Positions 1 to 11,583 of a stretch of DNA of 64,000 nucleotides are shown here, in pieces (position 1 is the stretch's first letter; each line of letters begins with the position of its first letter). Source of the stretch: Melieria omissa (lineage: Eukaryota > Arthropoda > Insecta > Diptera > Ulidiidae); NCBI GenBank assembly GCA_963971225.1, contig OZ020268.1, positions 55,675,900-55,739,899 of the forward strand, read 5' to 3'. Under the pieces are notes generated by a model. It was not told the DNA's origin. It made no database searches and saw nothing but the letters and a program-made list of their open reading frames with translations. Both the position numbers and the translations under genes were made by a program.

Positions 1-264
1 CATTGGAGCAAATTCAAAAGTTGCGAATCTGAATTTTTTTTTTACTTGTCGTAATATAGATACTCTAGCCAGATAGAAAATCAACTTTTTATGTCCCTTC
101 ATCCCATGACCTGGATTTTATGGCCTTTCAAAGTTAACCGTTTTATTATATTATTTTCACTTCTAGCAAAATATCGTTAACAAGGCTGTCTTCAAATGCC
201 CGTACAATCTATATTTTTAAATGAAATCCCATAATTTTTCACATGTGGAGTTACATTATTTATA
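1..264. other. AT-rich flank, nothing recognised
   Basis: No convincing reading frame, repeat or RNA gene is visible. The sequence is AT-rich and ends at the TA target dinucleotide of the Tc1-like element that follows. Confidence 0.5.
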
Positions 265-1838
265 CAGTGTATACTCACAAAATTGAGTATACACTGTGAT
301 ATTAAGAAGAAACAAGTTACAAGGTCACATCCAACATAAATTCATCAACATTACAAGCGGAATACAAAGATATTACTATAAATGTTAAAATAGACCTATT
401 ATAAAGCACAAAATTTAATATACACTTGCAGAACTTCAGATTACGTCGCCGTTTTTTTCACAACATTCCCATTGAAATGGATATCAAAGAATTACGAGTT
501 TTTCAAGTATTCAAAAAGCGTCTCAGTTTTTTATGTGCTTTATTTTTGCAATGGCAGGCCCAAGGAAGGAAACTTCAGTACAAATAAGAGAGCAGGTCAT
601 ACAATTGTGCTGCGAAGGTAAATATTACCGGCAAATTGGCAAAATTATTAGCAGATCTCATTGCACAGTGCAGAAAATTATAAACAAATGAAGATACGAA
701 GGTACATTACAATATTCAAAGGGTAGAGGCAAAAAAAAATTGCTGTCAGCTTACGATGAGCGTAACATAGTGCGAAAAGTGCAAATTAACCCGAAAATAA
801 CTGACCGCAGAGGTGTCTAAGACAATCAATAAGCCGATATCCGTTGAAACAGTTCGTCGTGTGCTGCGAAAGAACAATCTGCATGGACGTATAGCTCGGA
901 AAAAGCCTTATATTTCTGTGGTAAATAAAAAGAAGCGTTTGGAATTTGCAAGAGCTCACCTCAATAGCTCAATAGCCTCAAAGCTTTTGGCAGAGTGTTA
1001 TGTTTACCGACGAGACGAAGGTTAATCTTTGGGGCTCAGACGGGAAGCAAATTGTTTGGAGAAAGCCTAATACTGAGCTTAGAAGTAAGAATTTAGTAAC
1101 TACGGTAAAACACGGTGGTGGCTCAGTTATGTTGTGGGATCTATGGCGTCTTCTGGTGTCGGAACCATTGAGTTTATTGAAACGAAAATGAACAAAGAGG
1201 TTTATTTGAATATCCTTAGACGCAATTTACGCTCAAGTTCGCAAAAACTCAATCTTCCGCCAGTGTTTTCGTTCCAACAGGATAACGATCCTAAACACAC
1301 TGCACATATAGTGAGAGAATGGCTCCTATATAATTCACCCAAGCAACTCAAGACACCACCGCAATCACCAGACATGAACCCAATCGAGCATTTATGGAGT
1401 GAAATCAAATCAAAGTTTAAAACTGTTAGTCCACGAAACAAAACTGACTTACAAAGGCAGATAAAGAAGATATGGGATGAAATATCACCAGGTGGTATTT
1501 GGTGGATTCGATGCCTCGACGAATGCGAGCAGTAATTGATGCAAAGGGCGGCCCTACAGCATATTAAATCGTAAAATTTTATTTCTTTTTACATAATAAA
1601 CTTAATTGCAATGAAATGTATACTTAGTTTAGTGACATTGTTATAGGTTTATTTCAATGTTTTATGTAATATCTTTGAATTCTGTTTGTAATGTTGATAA
1701 ATTTATGTTGGTTATGACTTTGTAACATTAGTATTTATAACTATGCATTAAAAATTTTGAATTGAAACACTTAGTTGGGGCCAATTGGGTTCTTTTTCTT
1801 TCAAAATTGGAGTGTATACTCAATTGTGTGAGTAACTG
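265..1838 (+). mobile_element. Tc1-like DNA transposon, DD34E group
   Basis: The element is bounded by a TA dinucleotide on each side (263-264 and 1839-1840), as expected for Tc1/mariner insertion. Its inverted ends begin CAGT and share a core read as ACTCACA.AATTGAGTATACACT. The left end carries a few extra bases after CAGT, so the termini have begun to diverge. The interior encodes a decayed transposase on the + strand. Length is 1574 bp, normal for an autonomous Tc1 family member. Seen: TA sites, inverted ends and transposase motifs. Inferred: it is no longer autonomous because the gene is broken. Confidence 0.85.
551..1567 (+). pseudogene. Tc1-like transposase, broken
   Basis: A start at 551 opens a helix-turn-helix DNA-binding region (MAGPRKE..., then a 'RQIGKIISRSHCTVQKII' recognition-helix type segment) that hits an in-frame TGA near 690. 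Further frame changes occur near 813, 1000-1025, 1134-1190 and 1510. The catalytic triad is still readable: D in FTDETK (about 1003), D in FQQDNDPKHTA (about 1280), and E in MNPIEHLW (about 1385). The spacing between the second D and E is 34 residues, the DD34E signature. The last residues (SMPRRMRAVIDAKGG...) match the usual Tc1 C-terminus but lie one frame off the preceding ORF. It would have cut and pasted its own element at TA sites; it is now a pseudogene with several frameshifts and at least one stop. Confidence 0.85.
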
Positions 1839-2419
1839 TATATGAAAAAAAATTGTATTTCAAAAATGTTTATTTTGACAAAAAAAAATATCAAACCTTT
1901 GCCTCATTTTTTGATAAAAATGAGAAAAATCGGGATTTTCTATGGGCTGTACCTTTTGAGATTCCACAGCATTCCACGAAATACTTATACACTGATTAGG
2001 TGGGACATTCAGCTAAATGATGGTATATGTATATCTGCGTACTCCTGTGTCAAAATGAATGCGAGCAATTCAACCGCATGCCAACCCAATCACTTTTTGT
2101 ACTCAGTTCTGCTGAGCAACGATATATTTTTAATTGCTGAGCAAAACTATAACGTATGAAAAACAGCAAGGCTGGTGTTGAAAGGAATAAATATGTATTT
2201 AAATGTACAGAATTGAGATATGTATATATATATCGTATTGATTTATCTATGTCCGTCCTGTTAATATGTCTTTCAATTCGTCTGTCTGATGGAAGGTATT
2301 CACAATTCCTTTCGAAAAAGTTGAGACACGACAATGAAGTTTCGTACAAACACTTTGGAAATCATGAGAACAACATATTGCCTAAAATGGGCGTGGTTTA
2401 CCCATTTTTTAACAGGGTT

Positions 2420-2817
2420 AGGTTAGGTTAGGTTGCGGTGGTTGCCTCTATAAGAGACAATCTCGGAGGTCTGAAAGGCCCATTGTGATATCACATATTT
2501 CACCCGTTTTTGAGCGGTGTATGCAACACTGTTTTGCCAACATATGTTACAGCACACATTTCAAGCGGTTGGGAAAGGGAGGGAGGGACCTACAGTTTAA
2601 CGCCGAGTCCGAACGGCGATTGGCAGTTTTTCGTTCACACTTGGAGGTTTTGCCATTGCCTGCCAAGAGCGCACTTGTGCGATTCTTGTAATTCTCATTC
2701 CCTTCATGTGAATAGCGATAGAGGTAGACGAGTTGTTCACCAGCCCGAACCAGGAATCGAACCTGGAGCCTTTGGTATGAGAAGCCAGCGCGCTACCCGC
2801 TGGACTATCGAGGCCGG
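2420..2817 (-). mobile_element. tRNA-derived SINE with target-site duplication
   Basis: Read on the - strand, the unit starts with a tRNA-like head (GGCCTCGATAGTCCAGCGGG...; A-box-like then B-box GGTTCGATTCC). A body follows with the motif GCCGTTCGGA...CGGCGTTAAA and ACTGTAGGTCCC, then a tail with TATCACAATGGGCC ending in (CCTAA)n. The direct repeat TTTTTAACAGGGTT occurs at 2406-2419 and 2818-2831, a 14 bp target-site duplication. The tRNA-like part lacks a clean acceptor stem, so it is not a functional tRNA gene. The body motif recurs in the SINE at 37219 and the tail motif in the copy at 43146. Confidence 0.8.
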
Positions 2818-2831
2818 TTTTTAACAGGGTT

Positions 2832-3775
2832 GCCATAAAAATATATTTTTCAAAATATGAATTTTTAAATATTTACCGTCCGTTTAGGGATATTTTTGTG
2901 TGGAAATAGGTGTGACATGCCTCTTTAACCCTTTGAGATACATATTAAGTCATTAGTTTAACTTTTAGAGAGGAAAATTATACTTGTCAGTTAACATTTT
3001 CCGTGCTTTATAAAAGTAAATGAATAGTAAATTTTTGTAAGAAAGAGTTTTCCTACTTTTATAAAAGTGGGCTAAGTGTCTCTAAAGAACGTTTTAATGC
3101 ATGACAACAAGATTTTAGCCTATTTTAATATTGTTAAAAATAAAGTCTGTATGGAGAGTTGGCGTGGCCGCGGGCGAATTTTTTTTTTAATTTTTGGAAT
3201 AAGTCATCTTCTACTTATGGGAAACCGTTATGCGAAAATTCAATCTTTTATCTTTTTTATTTCCGAAACCATAAACCGTGCTGCGAAAAAGTGCTCAAAT
3301 AAAAAACCCTAAAACACGTGTAACTTTATTTTTGATCTTCTACGAGAATCAGTTATCAAAATATTGACCTATTTTTTTTGCTTCTGATTATGCATATTTT
3401 TAAAACTCTTAACTTCCGACTGTAGGGTACCAGCTCCTGGTAGGTGTAATTTAAAAAAATCACACCATACAATTCTCTGAGGAATTCTGAAGTTAATAGC
3501 GAAATTTCAGTTCTCTAGTTCAAAAACTATAGATTCTAAAGCTCTAAACAGGCGATGCGAGCGTTTTTGCCTGTTTTTTACCCCAATGTGCGACGTATAC
3601 AAAATTCTTTGGTAAGGCGAAGGTTAAGCATCTCAATAGCATACATTTATCGCATTTTAACTGAACATTTGGCTATCGAAGAATGCCATCCCATCTATCG
3701 ACACTTGTTTTGACTGTTTTTTTTGGTTTACTAAAAGTTGAATTTTAACCATCAACCACTCCTCGTTTTCACCTG
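2832..3775. other. Non-coding, AT-rich; no gene recognised
   Basis: No homologous coding segment is visible. A short ORF at 3076-3312 has no recognisable motif and a composition typical of AT-rich spacer. The last part leads into a decayed mariner fragment. Confidence 0.4.
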
Positions 3776-3964
3776 ATGTGGCACTGTGCGACTTTCACCT
3801 TAAACAAAAATGCATTTGCCGATAAAAAAAAGCCTTTTGAGAACGTAGAAACCATCCAAAAGGCTTGTACCGACATTCTGAACGACACTCCGGTCGAAAC
3901 CATGTATTTAGACACGTTTTTAGAACATGCAAAGCGCTGTATTGAGCCTAAACGTGACTATTAA
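3776..3964 (+). pseudogene. Mariner-type transposase C-terminal fragment
   Basis: The frame reads ...FENVETIQKACTDILND..., then FLEHAKRCIEPKRDY and stop. This is the pattern of the mariner transposase C-terminus (an 'I-Q...V..L...P...F......R...CI...G.Y' block). The preceding bases in another frame resemble the SPD-CDF region. Only the C-terminal 60 or so residues remain and no inverted repeats were found. It abuts the TTAA element that starts at 3961. Confidence 0.5.
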
Positions 3965-4458
3965 CCCTTATGTGTGTGATGGGGTGCCCGGGTACCCAAA
4001 TCACTTTGATACTGAAATTGTATTACTTGCGGATACCCTAGAAAGGTGAAACTTCATGACAACTCCCAAAATGGTGTATTATGTCTTTATTTTAGAATGT
4101 TTGATTCCATTTAGTTGCTGGGGCACCCGGGTAACCCAACACATTTTTTATGGATTTCTTAGATTTTTCTTGTAAAACTTTCTAAAGCAAATAATTTGTA
4201 ATAGAACAATTTTATCAGCAAAAAATGGCAGCCGCTTTATTTGTTTGGGCTCGTAAAGGTCGGCTAGCATCGTTATCGAAACCTATAAAACGTGAAAATT
4301 TTTTTAACCTGTCGAAAGACAGCTTTAAAACTTAGCAAAAACGGCAAAATGTCTTACAGTGCGAACAAAAAGTGAGAAATTTTCATACAATTTGTACTGG
4401 GGTACCCCATCACATGAGTAAGAGTGTTTTTTTTTTGTACCACACACACTAGGGTTAA
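3961..4458. mobile_element. Non-autonomous TTAA (piggyBac-like) element
   Basis: TTAA occurs at both edges (3961-3964 and 4455-4458). The inverted ends read TTAACCCTTATGTGTGTG on the left and TTAACCCTAGTGTGTGTG from the right; both continue into a GATGGGG-TACC motif. TTAA duplication with CCC-starting ends is the hallmark of piggyBac-type transposons. No transposase is encoded in the 0.5 kb interior, so it would depend on an enzyme supplied elsewhere. Confidence 0.65.
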
Positions 4459-4899
4459 AAAAAACAAATGAGTTTCGCCAAAAAAATGTTTTGTTATTAT
4501 TCTTTTTCCTAATGTGGGAACGTACATACGATGCATAGTGATTGAAAATGTTCACAAATTATAGGCTATAGGGGGGTTCTGACACCCAACCTGCGCCCTT
4601 GGCTACGCCCCTGAGTGGTATAATATTAATATCTCTACTGTTACTGTGGCTTTTTGCTTCACCAGAACACTAGATCCTGCAGCTGGTCATAAACAGATAC
4701 TGGTTTTCTCAAGACTATAATTTCCGGATCGAAAAAGTTGGAACCATCTTTGACCCCGGCTTACACTAACATATGACCTCTTTATTTTATACTTGGCATA
4801 GTTTTCTAGCGTTTCCGTTGCTAATTTGTTATGACGAAATGCCGTGAAAGCTTCTTTGACACCTCCAATTTATTGAGAATACAAATAAGTTTTGAGTAT
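4459..4899. other. Spacer with possible hAT-end fragment
   Basis: A segment near 4596-4618 (CTTGGCTACGCCCCTGAGTGG) resembles one end of an insect hAT-type MITE, but the partner end was not found. Otherwise nothing is recognised. Confidence 0.3.
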
Positions 4900-5260
4900 T
4901 ATTTTTTAACGTTGTAACTTTATTCAGAGAAGTTGATTCAATGTACTTTATTCAAAGTGTTATCCATCCTTAGCTTTGGTTTCCCCCATCTTTCAGACAG
5001 CATACAGAATCCGCATTAAAAAAGTTCCTCGTCTTTTGAGGCGATTCAAGAATTAAGCCAGTTTATTGTTTCCTTGTAAGAAATAAAGTGCTGCTCGGCC
5101 AGGCCAAGAGTCATCAGGATTAATATCTCGTTAATACTGCGTTTGGGGTAAGATATCACATTGAAGTGCCGCTAAAGTTTCTTTGACGACTTTTGCAATA
5201 TGTGGCGGAGCGTTGTCGTGCAAAAGGATCACAACTTCCCGCAAATTACGTTTTTTTGGC
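4900..5260 (-). pseudogene. Mariner transposase relic
   Basis: On the - strand the region around 5130-5240 reads VILLHDNAPPHIAKVVKETL, the conserved mariner catalytic block (HDNARPH-like, containing the second catalytic D). It is followed by a frame-shifted remnant resembling the SPDL...FL-G-K segment near 5050-5110. Stops and frameshifts are frequent. No bounding inverted repeats were resolved. This is a degraded copy unrelated to the fragment at 3776. Confidence 0.6.
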
Positions 5261-6310
5261 ACAAAGGTTGTTTAGAGCACAAATGGTTATAGCACACATA
5301 TTGATTTTTAGAGGGAAATTATGACGCTTTAACTTGAATAGTGTTACGAGATCATCCAATGGTCCTTTGGTCTTTTGTAATTCCCTGAAAACTTATTTGA
5401 GCCGCAATTATTATTCTATGTTAATTCATTACCAAAATCATTAAATCAACTAACATATGAAATTAAAAGAAAAAAGCAGTATTAGTATCTGAGGCCATCA
5501 CCTGGCTTCATTTTTCATTGAAATATGGAAATATTCTTTCAGTCAAATTTGACCGATTTATTTATTTCTCATCACGCCTCACTTCAGCACTTATTTTCAT
5601 TAATTTTTTCTAAAAATTTTATTAAATCTTAAGTGCCATTTCAATAGGGCGTGGCATTCCTTACTCGTCAGCTTTAAGTCCATATGGAAATTAAGTTTTG
5701 TGCCTTTAAGCTTGAATATTTGACCTTTAAGGGAAACAAGCATTTTGCTATTTTTTTTTCGTTTTATGCGAGTATTTGCGTGTTTACGCGCGGTTTCCCT
5801 TTTCTGATCTTTCCCAAAAAACTTTCTTCCAAGAATAATAAAGCTGTCAGAAGTTGGCAGAAGTTTTTAAACCTGTTACTGGTGCCTTTCAGTTTGTGCT
5901 GTCACGGTTCGTAACAATGGAACAACAGCAACAACAACAACTTCAACAAACCAACAACATCAGCACTAAGCAGCAAACAAAAAACGTCAAAAACCAAAAT
6001 AATAGAACGAAAGAGCGAAAACGCACACAACATTTGGCACAAGTGAGGGCCAAGTTTAATGTTTTCAATAAGGTTGTTATTTACTTACACCGAAGTGAAC
6101 AGCGCAAATTGATCGTATTAATGGCAATAACTAGTTTATCCCGCCCTTGTTATCAATTCGGGGATTATGCGCAGATTTCCATTACCGAAACGAAAGTAGC
6201 GGCCACGGCAAAAAAGTAGGAAGAGGGCGAGGAGTGACCAAGCAGCCAGATGAAAAACGTAACATTAATGCAATTTCAATGGTATTCAAAAAACATTATT
6301 TTTCGATTTA

Positions 6311-6366
6311 TACACACGCACACACACACACACACTCGCGAGCGCCCGTGCACACACGCACAAACA
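6311..6366. repeat. (CA)n microsatellite, interrupted
   Basis: Alternating CA with a short GC-rich interruption, then more CA. Ordinary dinucleotide repeat. Confidence 0.85.
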
Positions 6367-6455
6367 GTTAGCCGCCGTGTCCATGTGCTAAGCGAGATGC
6401 TTTTCACTTGCTGTATGATGCTGCTTGGTGTTGTAGTTGTAGTTAATTCTGCTCA

Positions 6456-6480
6456 TGTTGTTGTTGTTGTTGTTGTTGTT
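6456..6480. repeat. (GTT)n microsatellite
   Basis: About eight uninterrupted GTT units. Confidence 0.85.
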
Positions 6481-8925
6481 CGCTACCGTTGGCTGTGTAT
6501 TTTTATAGCAACGTGTATACAATTTGTTGGGCAATCCCCGTGGAATTCCCGGGCAATATAACTGAAAGCAAAAATGAAGACAGCAAGTGCAAAGCTACCC
6601 GTCCATTTAACAACTTGTTGTAGATGCGTCTTTGTGGCCCACCCCCGCCGTCACTCGAGCCCACGGCAGCCACTCACCTCGGGCTCGCGCTCGAGCTCGC
6701 CGTAGCCGTTACCGTCACCGGCGCCGCACAACAAGTAAAAGACCACTTTATCCGCTCTCTACCCGCTATAATAAAAATAAATCATAATATTTTTTTGCTT
6801 ACCCTTAACCCACCGCCACCATACGCCATACACCAGTGCACCAGTGTTAATGCCAACGTTACCGTTAAGGTTGTAACCCCGGATAATGTACTTAATGCAT
6901 CTACATATTAATGTCGCTCGGTGCGCGTAACCTGTTCGAGCCGACGCCAGCTTACACTGCAAAACAAGTCGCATGAAAATGCGTGTGAGAATTTGTGAGG
7001 GTGTTGACATTGACTGCACCACATAGAAGACATAACCTCAAAGGAAGCATAAGAGTAAAAGTTATCGTTTTTCATTACCCATAATGAGTTTTTTATAATG
7101 TTAAATACATTTTAAATTAAAAATTGTTATTTACCCATATAGCAAGGCATTATTTTATTACTTATTTTGCTTTTTATTTTCTAAAGAATAAATATTGTAG
7201 TCGGGAAAAAATACTGAAAATGTCTTAATACCTTTTTGATCCTTTCTACAGCAATTGCGAGTTTTCTTTTAAACAATCTCATTTATTATACATTTGTAGG
7301 TATGTTACTTTTTCGTTAAATCTTCCTTATTTGATTACGAAAAATCCCATCACATTATTTTAATTTCCCTCAGTGTAGCTGGTGCCTTTTTTACTTACCG
7401 CCTTTTGTGAATGTTTTGCCTGTTGTCTTCACCGTACTAGTATGTAGTTGTTGTTATTATTATTTTTACTCCTCTTGTTGTTGTTGTTGCCGTCGTCATC
7501 GGTATTGTAGTTGTAGCTGATGCACGTAGCAAATAAACAAAATCCCACTTCGAATTTCTTCTATTGCCGGTCTATCTGCGGGCGTTGTGCTTTTATTGCC
7601 GCACCGGATCAGGTTGTTGTGCCGGCTGGCTGGTTGGTTGGCCGACCGCTCGTCTGTCCGTGCGCCCGTGTGTCGCTGAGCATATTGATATGTTTCCCAA
7701 AAGAGTACGTAAGCCGGCTGCTGGCGTCCGCGATGAGCTGGGACCACAATGTGTAAAAAATTACAGCGAAAAACGGCCTAGAGGGTGATTTCAGCTTTCT
7801 GCTCGTCACATGCTACCGCCCCAACAATATGTTAACCCCGGCCGGTAACTGATGCTGGGCGGCGGTAAGTGTTCGCGCCGCCACCGCGATATGCGTTTTG
7901 CGATAAAGGCGGTGCGCGCCGTCCAAGTGTAAGTAGAAAGAAATAAAATCTATTACGTGGCAAACCACCCCATATTTATGTGGCAATTTGTTGTTTTATG
8001 ATTGTGTACCGTGCGTAAAATAAAGTGTATCATTTTCCCATTTGCCGTGCCGCTGCGTACCCCTTGCCGCAATTTCAATTTATGAAGATTTGTGCGCGGC
8101 AATTGCTGCCCTACTGCACTTGTTTTGATTTGTTTGGAATAATAACAGATGCTTACAAAACATATTATTCATTGTTAAAATTATTAACGGTTGACAATGG
8201 GCGCCGGGCAGCGGGACTCAGGTCCGAGCGAGCACACAGCGAGGCGCTGAGCGCTCAAGTATTTGCTAAGCGCTCGTTGGCCGCTTTCGAGCCAAATTGC
8301 ATTTGTGCAAATATTTACACTCGTTTAGACTCACTTCGGTGTGCGTATTATGTGTATGTGTGTGTGCATAAGAGTGTATTTGTGTAACACCAATTAATAT
8401 TAATGCATTCATTTAGATTGAGTTTTTGTGTTTGGTTATAGCGGGGCCATTGTGTCGTCGTTGTCGGTTTGCGTTGTGTTATTGTCGCAAATTATCGCAG
8501 CGCATAAATTAGGCATGTCTCGAGCGCAGCTATGCATGCTTTGTGGCATTCACTTGTCGATCAATACATCCATCAAGCGGAGAGCGCGGACGCTGAAGTC
8601 TTGTTATTAACTTCTGTTTCCTTTGTCTAAGGATCGTTAGTGAGCGATAATGAGGCATTACTCGAAGAGTTTTCTTTTCAACAAAAGATGAAAAAACTTT
8701 GAGTGCTCCGCTTCGGACACTTTTCACTTTTCACTTTCGTCCCCCTCCTACTGCATCTTGCCCGCATCCACGAACATGTCGTACAGCTGGAGCCTACGAA
8801 TAAAAATTGATGCGCATTCTGGATATTGTTTGGTCTGCATGTTGTTCTGAATATTGTTTGATAGTTTGGAAAACCATTGACCCATCTGAATTGTTGCATC
8901 ATTGCTATTGTTACTGCGCAATGTA

Positions 8926-9619
8926 CAGTCTGTTCAATAAAAAACGTTCTTCTCTCACAGAGTGTACATTACATTTATATAAAAAAATGTTTTATTTTTG
9001 AGAAATAGATATTATTATAAGTTTCGACAGAATGCTTAATATGGGGTACAATGTCCTGCATTGTCTATAATAGCGTGTCATCTTTGGCAACAACTGATAG
9101 CCAAAATTTCAGCATATTCCACGAAAAGAGACCTCGTTCTTTTGAGAAATCGAATAAAATGTTTTGATGATTTTACATTCTTTTTTGATATCTTAGCTTT
9201 CGTTATATCTTAGCTTTCATCTTTTCTCAGACTGACCGTTGGGTTTCTTTCAAAAAGCCCAACAATGACTTTATCCTGCCGCTTGGAAGTGGCGAGTTTT
9301 CAGCCTCTGGTTCGTCGTCAACGTTTCGTCTTTCTGCATAACGTTCAGACCACCTCTTAACAAACGTGGAAGTGGTTTTTTGCAGATTTTTCAACTCACC
9401 ATTTAGGCCCCTTAGGATACTTCGTCAAAAAGCTCGCTTCGAAACATTTCTTAAATAGCACAATCATTTTGGTTACACGTGCTGCAGCGGGAAGTACAAA
9501 GAGAATTGATTTAAATGTATGCGTCGACAACCGCAACAATGTGCACTTATGTGAAAACAGAACCGGTAAACTTAAAAGTTAACCGAATAAGCGAAGAACG
9601 TTTATTGTTGAACACACTG
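8926..9619. mobile_element. Internally deleted Tc1/mariner-class element
   Basis: TA flanks both sides (8924-8925, 9620-9621). Ends are inverted: CAGTCTGTTCAATAAAAAAC on the left and CAGTGTGTTCAACAATAAAC from the right, followed by GTTCTTC on both. On the - strand around 9260-9480 a decayed frame contains segments like TTSTFVKRWSERYAE, compatible with the N-terminal helix-turn-helix half of a Tc1/mariner transposase. No catalytic block is seen. At 694 bp it is a deletion derivative. Confidence 0.7.
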
Positions 9620-9855
9620 TACATTAAGCAATTTAAGTCTATTGACCGCTAGACTAGAGTTCATGTTTTGTCTAATGTCTCACTTCCGGCAGGAAACCAA
9701 ACATCTCCTCCATCTCCTCGGCTCTGCACTTTTTAGTTCAAGTTGCAGAATCTAGTGAACCCAACTTGAGTGACCTGGCCTGTAATACTGCTAGACATTG
9801 ATCCGTTATGTAAACAGTTCTTCTCTCCTCCTCCATGCACAATCTGTAAGATTTG

Positions 9856-10384
9856 TTAACCCTTTCGCTACAGATTTTTACTGAGGACTGTTACACTTTT
9901 CAATTTTACGTTTTAGGCTTCTATGTGGTTATATTAGCAACATTCCATAAGGCATTTTTTAATTTTTATACTCGGACCCTGTATTTTAGAGTGTTTTTCT
10001 ATAAGAGCAACCACATCGTTGCGGCTGTGATAATTACTGAAACAAAAAACTGTTTACGCATAACGAAAATTTGAATATTTCTTCATTTACTTCATCCAAA
10101 ATTAAAAACAAAAAAAAGTATCTAAATTGAAAGAAAACGTCAAATTAAAAAGTCATCTAATTTTTCTGCTTCTTCTTCCTTTACTATGTCAAGATATACC
10201 ATTAAAAAAACGTGTATACTTCTTTTCTTTTAACTTAAATATTCAGTTTATTAATTTCGTATTTTTGCTAAAACTTCAAACTATTCTAAAGACCAACAAA
10301 AAATTTATTCTTGAATCCACAGAGGGTTCAACCGCCCACAAAGTAGCATGTTGTCATATGGCAACAAAATAGCGAAAGTGTTAA
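9856..10384. mobile_element. Non-autonomous TTAA (piggyBac-like) element
   Basis: TTAA sits at both edges (9856-9859, 10381-10384). The inverted ends read TTAACCCTTTCGCTA and, from the right, TTAACACTTTCGCTA, a 15 bp match with one difference. The interior is AT-rich with no transposase. The interior differs from the other TTAA elements in the window. Confidence 0.6.
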
Positions 10385-10520
10385 GCAGATTCCCGATTTT
10401 GGCATGTGCTTGCTTAGCATACAGTGCCCTGTTAGGGTTGCAGTGACTCATTGCGAAGATAGTTGTTTTTTTCTTTCAACACTCGACAGCTAACACTTTC
10501 TTCTCGTAGTTCTTTAGGTT

Positions 10521-10860
10521 TCACGTGTCCTACTGACCCGATAGTTAAAACGTAGGCCGCTCAGCTAATTCTCTGGTTCAAATCTTAAAGGCTAAACTAC
10601 AAACGATCTGTAGCGATTCATCGCTTTATATATAAAAGGACGTCATGTGACTTTTAGACTCAATAGTTGAGTCAACTAAATGAAGGTTTCATACATAGCT
10701 AAATGACTTGGCTTTCCTACATTCAACACCTAAATTGTTAGGACGTCATGTGTCCCTTAGACCCAACAGTTTGGGCGTAGATCACACAGCTGAATATTTG
10801 CCCCACAGTTCAACAACTTTTCTTCACATTCGACTGCTAACCTAAAAGCGATCCATTAAG
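10521..10860. repeat. Diverged tandem-like repeat, about three units
   Basis: A motif of the form CAYGTG-CYTAGACCCAAYAGTT followed by GCTCAGCTAATT recurs near 10521, 10641 and 10741 with considerable divergence. The unit is about 100-120 bp. No coding potential was seen. It could be decayed satellite or part of an old element. Confidence 0.35.
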
Positions 10861-11217
10861 GTCACTTCAGCCGATGTAGGACTTTACGTGCTCTGTATGT
10901 TCCTAGGTAGATTCACTGTTAATTTTTAGCAAAGCTAAAAGAAACCAAATGTCTTAGTTCAGGTTTTACTTTATCCAATGGCACTTAAACGTTCGTCTGG
11001 AGGAACCTGAAAAACTTGTAAAATTTAGGCATAAATCTAAGAGGGTAGTACCGCCCTCTGGTGTTGAAGAATTAAAATGTACGTTCCCAAGCATGTCAGT
11101 TCCAAAAGAGACAGGAATATCAAAAGTATTCTCATTCTTTTACAGAGAGATATAGGGTCACTTTTGAAGCTTTTATTCTTTGACATTTGACAAGTAGAAA
11201 CTACGCCATTACTAAAA

Positions 11218-11583
11218 ATGGAACGATACACGCTTCAATAACGCATTGAAATTATTAAAATTCACTAAAAAAATGGTAAAAATCGTGCAGTCACAGTTCG
11301 CGAAACTAAAGCTTTTTTGGGTCGTCGTGAAGCACCTTGTCGGACCGCAATACAGAAATTGGTGGAAAAATTCGAGCTGTTGGGACAAGTTAGTGATGTG
11401 AAGAATAAAACCCGTGCACGTCGCACGTCTCAGAACAACTGAGAATATTGCTGTTGTAGCCCAAAGTGTTGAAGAAAACCCAGGTTTGTCGATTCCTCGT
11501 CCTCGAGAGATGATTAATGATTTTTTTATGGTCGGAGTTGGATGGTATTGATCTGGACAACGTTTACTTTCAACAAGACGGCG
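11218..11583 (+). pseudogene. IS630/mariner-like transposase, 5' half
   Basis: From the ATG at 11218 the frame reads MERYTLQ, stop, RIEIIKI, and continues through a helix-turn-helix domain with REAPCRTAIQKLVEKFELLG. This is the N-terminal DNA-binding pattern of a common insect IS630-class transposase (the DUF4817-type helix-turn-helix). After several frameshifts it jumps to the second catalytic block DNVYFQQDGA at about 11555-11583, so an internal part is already missing. The coding sequence stops exactly where the CACAGTG element begins and resumes at 16525 with TCHTS, completing the DGA-TCHT motif. Confidence 0.75.

Larger units (their letters stand above)
5261..8925. other. 3.7 kb gene-free stretch, microsatellite-rich
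   Basis: No recognised protein family is visible. An ORF starting with a good fly start context at 5917 (MEQQQQQQLQQTNN..., about 100 codons to 6219) is mostly Q/N/K. It could be a real small protein or just CAA/CAG microsatellite. The region carries (CA)n at about 6311-6365, (GTT)n at about 6456-6480, GT/TTG-rich tracts near 7450-7480, and short GC-rich patches at 6640-6720 and 7840-7930. Such patches can mark regulatory DNA or untranslated exons, but nothing here proves it. An upstream acj6 exon or enhancer is possible by position only. Confidence 0.35.

Noticed and set aside
2417..2434. (TTAGG)n telomere-type repeat
   Set aside because: Only three or four units at the end of a SINE; flies lack TTAGG telomeres and tail repeats explain it.
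2735..2815. tRNA gene on the - strand (B-box GGTTCGATTCC)
   Set aside because: Acceptor stem does not pair properly and the unit continues into a SINE body with target-site duplications.
5917..6219. Poly-Q ORF as a definite gene
   Set aside because: Composition is dominated by CAA/CAG repeat and A-rich sequence; no family or splice context supports it.
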